Source: Chloroflexota bacterium (lineage in GTDB: Bacteria; Chloroflexota; Anaerolineae; J036; Brachytrichaceae). Taken from it: a stretch of 64,000 bases of DNA. The notes below the pieces were generated by a model. That model saw nothing but the letters and a program-made list of their open reading frames with translations. It made no database searches and was not told where the DNA came from. Below are positions 40,790-50,515 of the stretch, piece after piece; the stretch's first letter is position 1; each line of letters begins with the position of its first letter. The position numbers were made by a program, and so were the translations under genes. The stretch is from positions 143,918 to 207,917 of the forward strand of contig JANXLU010000011.1 in NCBI GenBank assembly GCA_025354985.1, given 5' to 3'.

Positions 40790-42019
40790 ATGTCATTACC
40801 GGTCCGCGTGTTGCATTTCGCTGATATTCACATCGGCATGGAGAACTATGGTCATCTGGACCGTGCAACCGGTGTCAATCAACGGGTGCTTGACTTTATC
40901 CGTGGCTTAAAGACAGTCGTGGATTATGCCCTTGATCATGAGGCCGACCTCGTGATTTTTGCGGGCGATGCCTTCAAAACGCGCGATCCCAATCCCACCA
41001 TTCTTCGAGAATTTTCGCGCCAACTCATGCGCCTTAGCGCGGCCCAAGTGCCCACAATACTGTTGGTTGGCAATCACGATATGCCATTGATCGAAAAGCG
41101 CGCGAATAGCGTTGATATCTTCAACACGCTTGCGGTGCCGTTTATTACCGTAGGTAAAACCGAGAGACTGCACTTGATCGAAACCCGCCGCGGCATGGTC
41201 CAGGTTGCCACCGCCCCCTGGCCGGCGCGATCCCGCCTGATGGCAAGTGCCGATGAATATCGCAAGTTGTCGATCGAGGATCTTGATCGTGAACTTGAAC
41301 GTGTCGTAGGGGATGAGCTGCAGCGCCTGGCAAGCGAGGTCGATCCAGGGTTGCCAGCCATCCTGACCGGTCACTTTACGGTTGGCGGTGCACAATTCGG
41401 GAGCGAACGAAACGTCATGATCGGGCGCGACGCCGTAATTTCGCTGGCGGCGTTGGCCAACCCTGCCTGGGATTACGTTGCGCTTGGGCATATCCATAAA
41501 CACCAACAGGTAAATCGAGGTTCGCTGCCACCGGTCGTATACAGCGGGTCGTTGGAAAGAATTGATTTTGGCGAAGAATCTGATGCCAAGGGCTTTGTCT
41601 GGGTCGAGCTTGTGCGCGGCCAGACCATATGGCGCTTCGTCCCGGTTTCTGTCAGACCGTTCATAACGATCGACGCAGATGCCACGCACGACGGCGAAAC
41701 ACCCACGGACGCCGTTCTGCGCGCAATCGAGCGACATGATGTTACCGGGGCTGTTGTCAGAGTGCGCGTAAAGCTACTTCATGAACAAGAGGCTCACTTT
41801 CGGCCAAAGCTGGTCGAGGACGCACTGGCGGCGGCGCATTTTGTTGCCTCGATATCCAGGGAAGTTGAACGCGACGCCCGATCTCGTATTGGCATTGAGA
41901 ATGCCGAGTCGCTGAGCCCGCTTGAATTGCTTGATCGGTATTTTAAGAGTAGATCGACTTCTGCGGAACGCACCGCGGATTTGCTTGAAGTGGCCAAGAC
42001 TCTGATTGAATCACAGTAA
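40790..42019 (+). CDS. sbcD: DNA double-strand-break nuclease subunit SbcD (Mre11-like)
   Basis: 409 residues. Dimetal phosphoesterase motifs: HFADIHIGMENYG, FAGDAFKTRDPNP, LLVGNHDMP, ILTGHFTVGG and VALGHIHKHQQV, then YSGSLERIDFGEE, the order and spacing of Mre11/SbcD. With the ATPase SbcC it trims hairpins and broken DNA ends. sbcC is not next to it; the following genes are in methionine metabolism and export. A 12-nt gap to the next gene suggests co-transcription. Confidence 0.9.
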   Translation: MSLPVRVLHFADIHIGMENYGHLDRATGVNQRVLDFIRGLKTVVDYALDHEADLVIFAGDAFKTRDPNPTILREFSRQLMRLSAAQVPTILLVGNHDMPLIEKRANSVDIFNTLAVPFITVGKTERLHLIETRRGMVQVATAPWPARSRLMASADEYRKLSIEDLDRELERVVGDELQRLASEVDPGLPAILTGHFTVGGAQFGSERNVMIGRDAVISLAALANPAWDYVALGHIHKHQQVNRGSLPPVVYSGSLERIDFGEESDAKGFVWVELVRGQTIWRFVPVSVRPFITIDADATHDGETPTDAVLRAIERHDVTGAVVRVRVKLLHEQEAHFRPKLVEDALAAAHFVASISREVERDARSRIGIENAESLSPLELLDRYFKSRSTSAERTADLLEVAKTLIESQ

Positions 42020-42031
42020 CATCCATCCGTC

Positions 42032-43873
42032 ATGAAGTTTGCTGAAGCATTGCACGACCGTATCCTGCTCGTCGATGGAGGCATGGGCACAAGTATTCTG
42101 GCACATGGTGTTGGCTATGACGAGAGCTATGAACTACTTAACCTGACGCGACCGGAGTTGATATCTGAAATCCACCGCGGCTTTGTGTTTGCCGGAGCCG
42201 ATGTCATCGAAACAAATACGTTTGGGGCCAATCGCATCCGGCAGGAGCAATATGGTCAGCAGAATGCGGTCGCCAAAATGAATTCCGCGGCGGTACAAAT
42301 AGCACGTGCTGCACGCGGTATGTCAGGTTTCGTTGTCGGTGCAGTCGGGCCGCTTGGTGCGCGGTTGCAACCACTCGGAGCTGTGAAAGTTGCGGATGCG
42401 TTTGCTGCCTACCGGGAGCAAATCGATGCCCTGGCAAACGCCGGCGTGGACGCCCTGGTTTTAGAAACTCATAGCGATTTGGCGGAGATTGAGCAGGCGA
42501 TCCGGGCCGCGCGAACCGTTTGCGACCTGCCCATCGTGGCATTGATGACATTTGGTCGCGACAAACTAACGCTTTTGGGCAACACGCCGGTTGAAATAGC
42601 TACGCGCCTTTCGGCGATGGGCGTTGCGGTCATCGGTGCGAACTGCAGCACCGGCCCGCAGCGGATGATCGAAGTCGTCGAAGAGATGGCCGGCTTGAAC
42701 CTCGCACCCTTCTTGGGCGCAATGCCAAATGCCGGTTATCCCGAGGTTCGCAATGACCGACTGATGTATCCCGCCACCCCAAAATACTTTGCAGGAAGCG
42801 CCCGTCGTCTTGCAGATTTGGGCGTGCGATTTATTGGTGGCTGTTGTGGCACTACCCCCGAACATACCCGCGCTATGCGCGAGGCGTTGTCCGACCGCAT
42901 GGCTCCGCGAGCCGTAATGCGCAGCGCCCCTGGAGCGTCGGCCAGCGTGCGTGTTTCGCCTTCAATGGATGCCGCGCCGACGCAACTGGCGGATGCATTG
43001 ACTTCACAGAGTTTTGTCGTGACCGTCGAATTGGAACCGCCCCGCAGTTTTGATACGAACGACGTTGAGAGCACGGCCCGCATGTTCAAGGACAGCGGCG
43101 CAACCGTGCTGGATATCGCCGATGCACCGCTGGCCAAGATGCGCCTAAACGGCATGGTGCTTGCACATCGTGTGCAGGAACGGGTCGGTATTGAAACAAT
43201 TCTGCACTTTCCGGTGCGCGGACGCAGTTTGCTGCGGGTGCAGAGCGATTTGCTGGGCGCGCATGCGCTCAACATTCGGAATCTGTTTGTAACGATGGGT
43301 GACCCCACCAAACACGGAGACTTTCCCCAGGCAAATGACACCCATGACATAGTCCCCACCGGCCTAATACAACTGCTATCCGAAAAATTCAACCATGGTT
43401 TGGACTATGCCGGAAATTTGCTGGGTGGTCGCTGCAGTTTTGTAGCCGGTTGCGCCGTAAATATGACTCCTCTTCCCGGCGAATCCATGGAAAAGGAAGC
43501 GACACTTCTTAAAAAGAAAATGGATTGTGGCGCCCAGTTTGCAATTACGATGCCGGTGTTCGACGTTCCACGTGCACACGCATTCATTGAATACTTCAAA
43601 GCGAAATTTGGAAGTGCTCCGCTTCCCTTGTTGGCGGGTATCCTGCCATTGGCCAGCGTTCGACATGCCGAGTTTTTTCGCAACGAAGTGCCGGGAATTC
43701 AAATTGGAGAAGACATAATCCACCGACTTTCCCTTGTCGGAACAAAAACCCGGACCGAAGGCGCAAATATAGCGCGCGAGACAATTGCTGGTCTTAAGCC
43801 GTTGCTCGCAGGGGTCTACTTGATTCCCGCATTCGAACGGTTTGACGTGATTGCAGGGTTGATGCGGATGTAG
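42032..43873 (+). CDS. Bifunctional homocysteine S-methyltransferase / methylenetetrahydrofolate reductase
   Basis: 613 residues. Residues 1-~290 are a Zn-dependent homocysteine methyltransferase domain: LLVDGGMGTSI, ETNTFGANRIR, GANCSTGPQRMIE and the zinc ligands GGCCGTTPEH. Residues ~315-613 are a MetF-like flavin domain: VTVELEPPRSFDT, NIRNLFVTMGDP, FAITMPVFD. The fusion is the YitJ type, providing 5-methyl-THF and possibly using it for methionine synthesis in one protein. It sits 12 nt after sbcD and 49 nt before the ABC exporter gene. Confidence 0.93.
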   Translation: MKFAEALHDRILLVDGGMGTSILAHGVGYDESYELLNLTRPELISEIHRGFVFAGADVIETNTFGANRIRQEQYGQQNAVAKMNSAAVQIARAARGMSGFVVGAVGPLGARLQPLGAVKVADAFAAYREQIDALANAGVDALVLETHSDLAEIEQAIRAARTVCDLPIVALMTFGRDKLTLLGNTPVEIATRLSAMGVAVIGANCSTGPQRMIEVVEEMAGLNLAPFLGAMPNAGYPEVRNDRLMYPATPKYFAGSARRLADLGVRFIGGCCGTTPEHTRAMREALSDRMAPRAVMRSAPGASASVRVSPSMDAAPTQLADALTSQSFVVTVELEPPRSFDTNDVESTARMFKDSGATVLDIADAPLAKMRLNGMVLAHRVQERVGIETILHFPVRGRSLLRVQSDLLGAHALNIRNLFVTMGDPTKHGDFPQANDTHDIVPTGLIQLLSEKFNHGLDYAGNLLGGRCSFVAGCAVNMTPLPGESMEKEATLLKKKMDCGAQFAITMPVFDVPRAHAFIEYFKAKFGSAPLPLLAGILPLASVRHAEFFRNEVPGIQIGEDIIHRLSLVGTKTRTEGANIARETIAGLKPLLAGVYLIPAFERFDVIAGLMRM

Positions 43874-43907
43874 GAGGCGGCCTTCATAGTAAATTCACAA
43901 TGCCGGT

Positions 43908-43913
43908 TACCAT
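43908..43913 (+). promoter_or_regulatory. Possible -10 box TACCAT of the ABC exporter gene
   Basis: TACCAT ends 9 nt before the ATG at 43923; weaker than the other boxes in the window. Confidence 0.3.
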
Positions 43914-43922
43914 GCGTCAGTC

Positions 43923-45713
43923 ATGTTTAACCGACGTACTCGCGGGACTGGTGGGCCCGACCAATCTGGCGATACTCCCACCGGCCCCATTCAAGTTTCC
44001 CGGCTAATTTCATATCTGCGCCCCTATTGGCGCCGTATGCTGCTTGCAATCATTGCGCTCATTGGCGCAACTGCGCTTCAGGCTGCGTTTCCGCTGGTAA
44101 TTGTTCGGCTTCTTGATTCGGTGCTAAAGCTGGGAGATGAGAACCAACTCGATAGCCTTGCACTAACCTTGGTCGCCATATTCTTCGTGGCTTCCGTGTT
44201 GCAGTTCGTGCAAAGTTACAACCTTAACGTCATTGGCGAGCGCGTTGTGCAAGACTTGCGCACCTCGCTCTACCGGCACGTTCAAACTTTGTCGTTGGAT
44301 TTCTTCGCCAATCGCCGGGTGGGAGAGATTGTCTCGCGAATTTCAAACGACGTCACCCAGGTGCGGGGTGTCTTGACCAACAACATCACCCAATTATTAA
44401 GCAACGTCCTAACGTTGGTAAGCTCCGTCGCGATCGTTTTCTTTCTCAATCCACGACTGGTGGGATTTGTGGTCGTTCTTGCGGGCGTAATCGTGCTTAT
44501 CGCCGTGGTGTTTGGCCGGTCCTTTCAGGGCATGAGCACCACCGTTCAGGACGAGCTGGCCGGTTCCACCGCCGCCGTCGAGGAGGGATTGCAAGGTATT
44601 CGCATCGTCAAGAGCTTTGGACGTGAAGCGTTTGAGGTGTCTAGATATGCCACGGCGATGGCCCGAACGGTCAAGGCCGCACTGCGTTTGGCCGTTTTTC
44701 GCTCGACATTTGGATCGCTCATGGCTTTTTTGGGATTTGCCGCCATCGCGGCAATTCTCTGGTTTAGCGGTCGCGAGGTTATGGCTGGTCGGTTGGAATT
44801 CAGCACAATCAGTGGATTCCTAATATATGCCATAAGCATCGCCACTTCCTTGGCTTCGCTGGCCAATTTGTATGGAACGGTGCGTGAAGCGCTTGGGGCG
44901 GTGCGGCGCGTGTTTGAAATTTTGGATACAAAACCAACCGTGTCTGATGCGCCTGACGCGACTGATCTTACGTTTAGCACCGGTGCTTTGAAGTTCGATG
45001 CCGTGAGCTTTGCATATGAAAAAGGTGAGCGAGTGCTGCAGGACGTCACACTTGGTATTAATCCGGGAGAAATCGTGGCGCTCGTCGGCCCTAGCGGCGC
45101 CGGAAAGAGCACGATGTTCAATTTGATTCCCCGCTTTTATGATCCGTCGGAGGGCACAGTGTCGTTGGATGGTCACGATCTTAAGTCGATTACTCAGCAC
45201 AGCCTGCGCAGTCACATCGGCATTGTTCCACAGGAAACCATGCTCTTTGGAGGCACCATTCGTGACAACATTGCATATGGACGCCTGGACGCAACTGAAG
45301 TTGAAATTGTGGACGCGGCCCGGGCCGCCAATGCCCATGAGTTTATTCTTGCGACCCCGAAGGGTTTCGACACGATGGTCGGCGAACGCGGCATAAAGCT
45401 CAGTGGCGGCCAGCGCCAACGAATCGCAATTGCCCGGGCGCTCCTCAAAAACCCAAAAATTCTGTTACTCGACGAGGCAACAAGTGCCTTGGATAGCGAA
45501 AGTGAGGGGTTGGTTCAGGAAGCGCTCGACCGACTGATGCAGGCGCGTACCTCGGTGATCATTGCGCATCGGTTGAGCACAATCCGAATTGCCCATCGGA
45601 TTATTGTCCTGGAAAAGGGGGTGATCTCGGAACAGGGTACCCATGAGGAATTAATGCTTCGTGAGGGGTTGTATGCCCGGCTATACAACATGCAGTTTCG
45701 AGTGCAGGAGTAG
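43923..45713 (+). CDS. ABC exporter, fused permease and ATPase (MsbA-like)
   Basis: 596 residues. N-terminal ~30 residues are basic and Gly/Pro-rich. Residues ~30-320 form six membrane helices (type IV fold), the first near MLLAIIALIGATALQAAFP. The nucleotide-binding domain (~350-590) has Walker A VGPSGAGKSTMFNLI, Q-loop GIVPQETMLFGGT, signature LSGGQRQRIAIARALL, Walker B ILLLDEATSALD and the H-loop IAHRLST. It is a half transporter that would work as a homodimer exporting a lipid, drug or peptide. Confidence 0.92.
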   Translation: MFNRRTRGTGGPDQSGDTPTGPIQVSRLISYLRPYWRRMLLAIIALIGATALQAAFPLVIVRLLDSVLKLGDENQLDSLALTLVAIFFVASVLQFVQSYNLNVIGERVVQDLRTSLYRHVQTLSLDFFANRRVGEIVSRISNDVTQVRGVLTNNITQLLSNVLTLVSSVAIVFFLNPRLVGFVVVLAGVIVLIAVVFGRSFQGMSTTVQDELAGSTAAVEEGLQGIRIVKSFGREAFEVSRYATAMARTVKAALRLAVFRSTFGSLMAFLGFAAIAAILWFSGREVMAGRLEFSTISGFLIYAISIATSLASLANLYGTVREALGAVRRVFEILDTKPTVSDAPDATDLTFSTGALKFDAVSFAYEKGERVLQDVTLGINPGEIVALVGPSGAGKSTMFNLIPRFYDPSEGTVSLDGHDLKSITQHSLRSHIGIVPQETMLFGGTIRDNIAYGRLDATEVEIVDAARAANAHEFILATPKGFDTMVGERGIKLSGGQRQRIAIARALLKNPKILLLDEATSALDSESEGLVQEALDRLMQARTSVIIAHRLSTIRIAHRIIVLEKGVISEQGTHEELMLREGLYARLYNMQFRVQE

Positions 45714-45755
45714 CGCCTTTACGCAGTGTCGCGCATTATTGACAGGAAACACCAC

Positions 45756-45761
45756 TACAAT
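45756..45761 (+). promoter_or_regulatory. -10 box TACAAT of the aldo/keto reductase gene
   Basis: TACAAT ends 9 nt before the ATG at 45771. A perfect TTGACA lies upstream at 45739-45744, but the 11-bp spacing is too short for a normal -35. Confidence 0.5.
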
Positions 45762-45770
45762 AAATTCACC

Positions 45771-46787
45771 ATGGAATATAGACCGTTAGGACGAACCGGA
45801 GTCAAGGTAAGCGCTTTGTGTCTCGGATGCATGATGTTTGGCGGACGGACCACCGCAGAGGATTCATATGCCATTATCGACCGCGCGATTGACGCTGGGA
45901 TTAATTTTCTGGATACCGCCAACGTGTATACGAAAGGCGCAAGTGAAATCGTGACCGGCGCCGCACTAAAGCGCAACGGCAGACGCGCCCGTATTTTTCT
46001 CGCAACAAAGGTCTACAACGTGATGGACGAAACCGATCCAATGTCGGTTGGTAATACCCGGCGCCACATCATTGAGCAATGTGATGCCAGTTTGAAGCGG
46101 ATGCAAACCGACTATATTGACTTGTATCAGTTGCACCGGCCGCAGTCCGGTGTTCCGATTGATGAAACGTTGCGAGCCCTGGATGATTTGATCCATGCGG
46201 GCAAAGTGCGCTATGCCGGCACGACCACGTTTGCCGCCTGGCAATTGATGGAGTCGCTGGCGGTTTCAAAGGAGTTGCATCTAAATCGCATGGTCTGCGA
46301 GCAACCTCCGTATAACATTCTGGATCGGCGCATCGAGCGCGAATTGGTTCCATTTTCCCAAACATATGGTTTTGGGTTGATTCCCTGGAGCCCACTTGCC
46401 GGCGGACTGCTCACCGGAAAATACGATCGCGCCGCTGCCCCCGCAGACGACACCCGTGTGGGCGGCACCTACCTTAAGAATCCGGCTATTGCCAAGCGGT
46501 GGAATGATCGCGCCAATGATGCGATCGAGGCATTAAAGGATCACGTTACAAAGCGGGGCGGATGCTCAATGTCGCAGTTTTCCCTGGCATGGTGCATGGG
46601 ACAGCCTGGCATCACATCCCCAATCATTGGCCCGCGAACCATGGAACAGCTCGAGGATAACCTTGCGGCCGTGGCCGTCACATTAACAGCAGAAGATTCC
46701 GCCGTGGTCGATGCAATTGTTCCGCGTGGGCAAATGGTGTCTCCGTTCTACGAAGCGGACTTTGGGCCTCATTTGCACAGAATCTAG
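45771..46787 (+). CDS. Aldo/keto reductase
   Basis: 338 residues from ATG 45771; the open frame from 45726 is discarded because MEYRPLGRTGVKVSALCLG is the canonical start and a -10 box lies between. TIM barrel with the tetrad Asp (FLDTANVY), Tyr (NVYTKG), Lys (FLATKVYN) and His (YQLHRPQ). It reduces aldehydes or ketones with NADPH. It resembles the YghZ/Tas subgroup. It converges with the P-loop gene that ends the inositol operon, 12 bp between stops, so the TIM-barrel enzyme is not part of that operon. Confidence 0.9.
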   Translation: MEYRPLGRTGVKVSALCLGCMMFGGRTTAEDSYAIIDRAIDAGINFLDTANVYTKGASEIVTGAALKRNGRRARIFLATKVYNVMDETDPMSVGNTRRHIIEQCDASLKRMQTDYIDLYQLHRPQSGVPIDETLRALDDLIHAGKVRYAGTTTFAAWQLMESLAVSKELHLNRMVCEQPPYNILDRRIERELVPFSQTYGFGLIPWSPLAGGLLTGKYDRAAAPADDTRVGGTYLKNPAIAKRWNDRANDAIEALKDHVTKRGGCSMSQFSLAWCMGQPGITSPIIGPRTMEQLEDNLAAVAVTLTAEDSAVVDAIVPRGQMVSPFYEADFGPHLHRI

Positions 46788-46799
46788 CCCAGACCAAAT

Positions 46800-47681
46800 T
46801 TAGAAAAACCAACTGTTGACCCGGTGTTCGAGGTCCGTCGCGGTTGGATACAGGGCCTCAGACGTGGCGAACGCACGTGCCACGTCTGAGGCCAACGGTG
46901 TTAGTTCGCTAGTCGCACTACCCAACTCATGCGCCGAGACGCCATCAGTTTCAAAGACCGTATTTACATGTAGCACCGTGGTCTGCCGATGCCGGAGCAT
47001 GTGCAGAAAGCCCGCCCGATAGGTCTCCTCCTCATAGTGGGGATGAGGACCTGGTTCAAGGTTTGGGCCGGCGATTCCGTTCGCTCTGCACGCGTGTGCC
47101 AGCTCCTCCCAAATTCCAGTCAGGACGTGTAACGGCGCATCTTTCAGTTCCCGCTCGTGTTCGGGATTTCGCAACCGCCGCATTCGTTCAGATTCGATAT
47201 AAGCGCGTACGGTCTTGTCGGGGACCGGAAGCAAAAACTGGCAGTCTGTTGCTTGAAGAACTGCCTCGACGCGATCAGAATCCGGACGTGCCAGTTCCAC
47301 GAATCGGTTGCCGACCAAGGGTATTTCGCCAATCAAGATCGAATTGGATGTGCGATTTGCAGTGTGCCACGTCAGCACTGCCTCTCGCGCCCAAGTTCCG
47401 ACGGCAATGCGCACCATGGGGTGCGTTACGCCATTTTCCGTCGGGTAGGTTGCGATGGCATGTGGGCTGTCTTCAAAAGCAGTGCGCGCCACGTCCCACT
47501 GCAGAAGGCTTACCGTCATGCCAAGGGAGCGCGCCAAGCGCACAAGCTGGCGCACATACAGGCTTTTTCCGGTCCCCGGTAAACCGACCAAAAACACCTT
47601 ACGCGCCGTTTTGAGCAGCTCCTCAAGCGTCGCATATGGCCGGGTAGTCGAACTACTTGGGCCGTCGGGAGCGCCGCTCAT
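46800..47681 (-). CDS. P-loop NTPase of unknown function, last gene of the inositol operon
   Basis: 293 residues from ATG 47681, which forms an ATGA overlap with iolE. Walker A VFLVGLPGTGKS (residues 30-40) and a probable Walker B ILIGEIPLVG (residues ~117-126) are seen; the middle contains LLQWDVARTAFED, the rest has no recognised motif. It looks like a small-molecule or nucleotide kinase of the AAA/kinase-like group rather than a PfkB-type IolC. Being coupled to iolE suggests a task in the same pathway, possibly phosphorylation of an intermediate, but that is inference. Confidence 0.7.
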   Translation of the reverse strand: MSGAPDGPSSSTTRPYATLEELLKTARKVFLVGLPGTGKSLYVRQLVRLARSLGMTVSLLQWDVARTAFEDSPHAIATYPTENGVTHPMVRIAVGTWAREAVLTWHTANRTSNSILIGEIPLVGNRFVELARPDSDRVEAVLQATDCQFLLPVPDKTVRAYIESERMRRLRNPEHERELKDAPLHVLTGIWEELAHACRANGIAGPNLEPGPHPHYEEETYRAGFLHMLRHRQTTVLHVNTVFETDGVSAHELGSATSELTPLASDVARAFATSEALYPTATDLEHRVNSWFF

Positions 47682-48628
47682 ATGCCGCACGTCTCACGCA
47701 GGTATTTTCGGTTTCGCGCAGCGCTTTCTTTTGGCATACCCATTCCTGGAAGCACGTCCTGTTCAACGGTGACAAAGCCGGAATAACCCACGTTTGTCAG
47801 CCATTCAACTACCCCTCGAAAATTGACAAGACCGTTGCCGAGTTCACAGAACACGCCGTTGCGCACGCTGTCGTGATAGCCCCAGCCCGATTGGACTGCG
47901 CGTTGCACTATATTTGGTTGACAGTCCTTTAGATGAACGTAGGCTATCCTGGATTTGTAGCGGTCAAGTGCGCGACCGATATCTCCGCCCTGCTCGAAAC
48001 CCGCTCCCCATGTGTAATGCCCCGTGTCAAATACCAACCCGACCAGGTTGGCATCCGTGTGTTCCAGCAGCGCGTCTATTTCTTCCGGTGATTCCACCCA
48101 GCCGCCACAATGCGGATGAAATACGCATCGCAATCCAGTTGTCTCGGTTACCGCTTGTGCCACGATATTGACGCCCTGACTGTAGGTTTGCCACGCAGCA
48201 TATGTCAGCGACATGTCAGGCGTAATCCTTCCTGCATTCGACGTGCGACTTGGCACACTGCAGTTGTCGTCGGCCAGAACTATGAATGGAGGGTTCGCCG
48301 GATCCTGAACGGCTGCTACCAGCTTTGCAGTCTGCACGGCAAGCACAGCGCCCGCCTTGTGTATGTCCGGATTGGCAAATGCCACCGGCACAAAGGCGCC
48401 GGTAATGGTCAAACTTCGCGATGTCAGTTCGTGTACTAATAGCTGCGGATCCGTAGGCATAAATCCCCAATCTCCAAGCTCGGTGCCGGTATAGCCGGTT
48501 GCTGCCAACTCGTCCAACATCCGGGCATAGCTTGGCTGGTTCTGGGCGTGATCCTGCCATTCAAGACTCCCCCAAGAGCACGGCGCGTTTCCTACCTGAA
48601 TTAACCGTCCGTGATGCGGCGTCATCAT
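47678..48628 (-). CDS. iolE: Inosose dehydratase IolE
   Basis: 316 residues from ATG 48628, whose ATGA overlaps the iolD stop; the open frame runs further up inside iolD but is not used. TIM-barrel sugar isomerase/dehydratase fold with VGNAPCSWGSLEW near the start, TELGDWGFMP, FHPHCGGWVESPEEID, LVFDTGHYTWG and VTVEQDVLPGMG, all typical of IolE. It converts 2-keto-myo-inositol (scyllo-inosose) to 3D-(3,5/4)-trihydroxycyclohexane-1,2-dione using a divalent metal. Confidence 0.93.
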   Translation of the reverse strand: MMTPHHGRLIQVGNAPCSWGSLEWQDHAQNQPSYARMLDELAATGYTGTELGDWGFMPTDPQLLVHELTSRSLTITGAFVPVAFANPDIHKAGAVLAVQTAKLVAAVQDPANPPFIVLADDNCSVPSRTSNAGRITPDMSLTYAAWQTYSQGVNIVAQAVTETTGLRCVFHPHCGGWVESPEEIDALLEHTDANLVGLVFDTGHYTWGAGFEQGGDIGRALDRYKSRIAYVHLKDCQPNIVQRAVQSGWGYHDSVRNGVFCELGNGLVNFRGVVEWLTNVGYSGFVTVEQDVLPGMGMPKESAARNRKYLRETCGI

Positions 48629-50511
48629 TCGCTGGCAGTCAAAAAGGTTCGCTGAGCACCCCGGTCGCTTTCCCACCGCGCGCGTGCTTCCCTCACGCTG
48701 GGCGGTTCGCTCACTTCGGCGGGTGGAACGTCCCACCAGCCGAAACCGGGCGTGCCGGCATATCGATCATTACAGACGTAGATAACGGTGGTTCGCGTAT
48801 ATGCCTTGGCCTTTTCCAGTGCCGCAACAACGTCCATCGTGCTACCGCACCTGATCACTTCGGCACCAAGCGACGCCGCGTTTGCAGCAAGGTCAACATG
48901 CAACGGTTCATGCGGCACATCGTCGTCCAAGGCCGGTTGGCTGGTCAAATTGCTTACAAACCGCGTGCCAAATCCTGCTTGACCCAATGATCTGCTCAGA
49001 CCGCCGATACTTTGGTATCCGCTGTTGTCTATAAGCACAATAGTCAGTTTGTAACCATATTGAATGCTGGTGACGATCTCGCTTGAAAGCATCAGGTAAC
49101 TTCCGTCGCCGACCATGACATACACTTCGCGTGACGGATCAGCCATCTTGACGCCAAGACCACCAGCGATCTCATAACCCATGGTGCTGAATCCATATTC
49201 GACGTGATACTGGGACGGGTGACGCGCACGCCACAGCTTGTGCAAGTCGCCTGGTAGGCTGCCCGCTGCGCACACAAGTACTGCATTTGGGTCACCGTGC
49301 TCATTAACCGCACCAATGATTTCTGACTGCGCCGGAAGCGGTGAATTGCGCCGGTCAAACTGTCGCTGCACCAAAGTCTCCCAATTGTCATGACGTATAC
49401 GGTTCGCCTGTTCGTAGCCGGTTTCAACGTGCCAGCCCGTCAACAGCTCGCCCAATTCTTCGATCGTGACCTTGGCGTCCCCGGTCAAGCAAAGCGCCCC
49501 TTGCTTGGCCGCGTCAAATTCCGCAACATTAATGTTGATAAATCGAACACTCGGGTTTTGCCACACCGACTTGCTTGCAGTTGTAAAGTCGCTGTATCTG
49601 GTGCCAATCCCGATCACCAAGTCGGCATCACGCGCAACGTCATTTGCCGCTTGTGTTCCCGTGGCGCCAATCGCGCCCATACAGTGGACGTTATCAAACC
49701 GTACCGATCCCTTGCCCGCCATTGATTCGCCTAGGGGAATACCAGTCGCATCCACAAATTTCGTCAATACCTCGGACGCCTCGGAATATCGTACTCCTCC
49801 TCCCGCCACGATCATCGGTTTTTGTGACTGCTGTATCCACCGTGCCGCCACGAGCACACTCTCCCGTTCTGCGCGGTTTCGGTTGATTCGCCATACCCGA
49901 TGGTTAAATAGATCATCCGGGTAATCGAACGCTTCAGTGGCTGTGTCTTGTGGCAGGCACAGAGTCACAGCGCCGGTTTCAGCAGCGCTCGTGAGCACGC
50001 GCATTGCCTCCGGCAGTGCCGTCAAGAGTTGCTCCGGCCGGCTTATTCGGTCCCAATATCGGCTGACTGGTTTAAACGCGTCGTTCGCCGTGATGTCTTG
50101 CGATCCCGCAGTCTCCACTTGTTGCAGCACTGGCGCCACGTTGCGTCGCGCAAAGGTATCGCCGGGTATGAGCAGCACTGGCAACCTGTTGACGGTCGCT
50201 ACCGCGGCGCCCGTAACCATGTTGGTTGCTCCCGGCCCGATCGAACTTGTGCACAGCAGCGCCCGCTTCCGGTTATTGTGTCGCGCGTAGGCCACTGCAC
50301 TGTGTACCATGGCCTGTTCATTGCGCGCCTGCCAATATGGAAAGTCCGCGTTCTGCTGCAAGGCCTGCCCCATACCTGCGATGTTTCCGTGACCGAAGAT
50401 TCCAAAACAGCCCGCGAAAAATGACTGTGCTATTCCGTCGCGCATGCTGGTCTGAGCACGTACAAATTTGACGATGGCTTGAGCGGTTGTTAACCGGGTT
50501 GTATGGCTCAT
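48625..50511 (-). CDS. iolD: 3D-(3,5/4)-trihydroxycyclohexane-1,2-dione hydrolase IolD
   Basis: 628 residues, thiamine-diphosphate enzyme of the acetolactate synthase family. The start MSHTTRLTTAQAIVKFVRAQ and FAGCFGIFGHGNIAGMGQAL are IolD-specific. Further blocks are TSSIGPGATNMVTGAA, the central Rossmann domain, and the ThDP motif VGDGSYLMLSSEIVTSIQYG ending at a conserved Asn. It opens the ring to 5-deoxy-D-glucuronate. It overlaps iolE by 4 nt and follows the transaldolase-family gene by 4 nt. Confidence 0.96.
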   Translation of the reverse strand: MSHTTRLTTAQAIVKFVRAQTSMRDGIAQSFFAGCFGIFGHGNIAGMGQALQQNADFPYWQARNEQAMVHSAVAYARHNNRKRALLCTSSIGPGATNMVTGAAVATVNRLPVLLIPGDTFARRNVAPVLQQVETAGSQDITANDAFKPVSRYWDRISRPEQLLTALPEAMRVLTSAAETGAVTLCLPQDTATEAFDYPDDLFNHRVWRINRNRAERESVLVAARWIQQSQKPMIVAGGGVRYSEASEVLTKFVDATGIPLGESMAGKGSVRFDNVHCMGAIGATGTQAANDVARDADLVIGIGTRYSDFTTASKSVWQNPSVRFININVAEFDAAKQGALCLTGDAKVTIEELGELLTGWHVETGYEQANRIRHDNWETLVQRQFDRRNSPLPAQSEIIGAVNEHGDPNAVLVCAAGSLPGDLHKLWRARHPSQYHVEYGFSTMGYEIAGGLGVKMADPSREVYVMVGDGSYLMLSSEIVTSIQYGYKLTIVLIDNSGYQSIGGLSRSLGQAGFGTRFVSNLTSQPALDDDVPHEPLHVDLAANAASLGAEVIRCGSTMDVVAALEKAKAYTRTTVIYVCNDRYAGTPGFGWWDVPPAEVSEPPSVREARARWESDRGAQRTFLTASE

Positions 50512-50515
50512 GCTG

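Noticed and set aside
40907..41737. 276-residue open frame on the - strand
   Set aside because: Antisense to sbcD; no recognisable motif and no start signal.
45739..45761. Perfect TTGACA upstream of TACAAT as a sigma-70 promoter
   Set aside because: The spacer is 11 bp, too short for a normal -35/-10 pair; only the -10 is kept as a candidate.
48629..48736. Longer IolE start
   Set aside because: The added residues lie inside iolD in another frame and are Arg/Ser-rich; the ATGA overlap at 48628 is the natural start.
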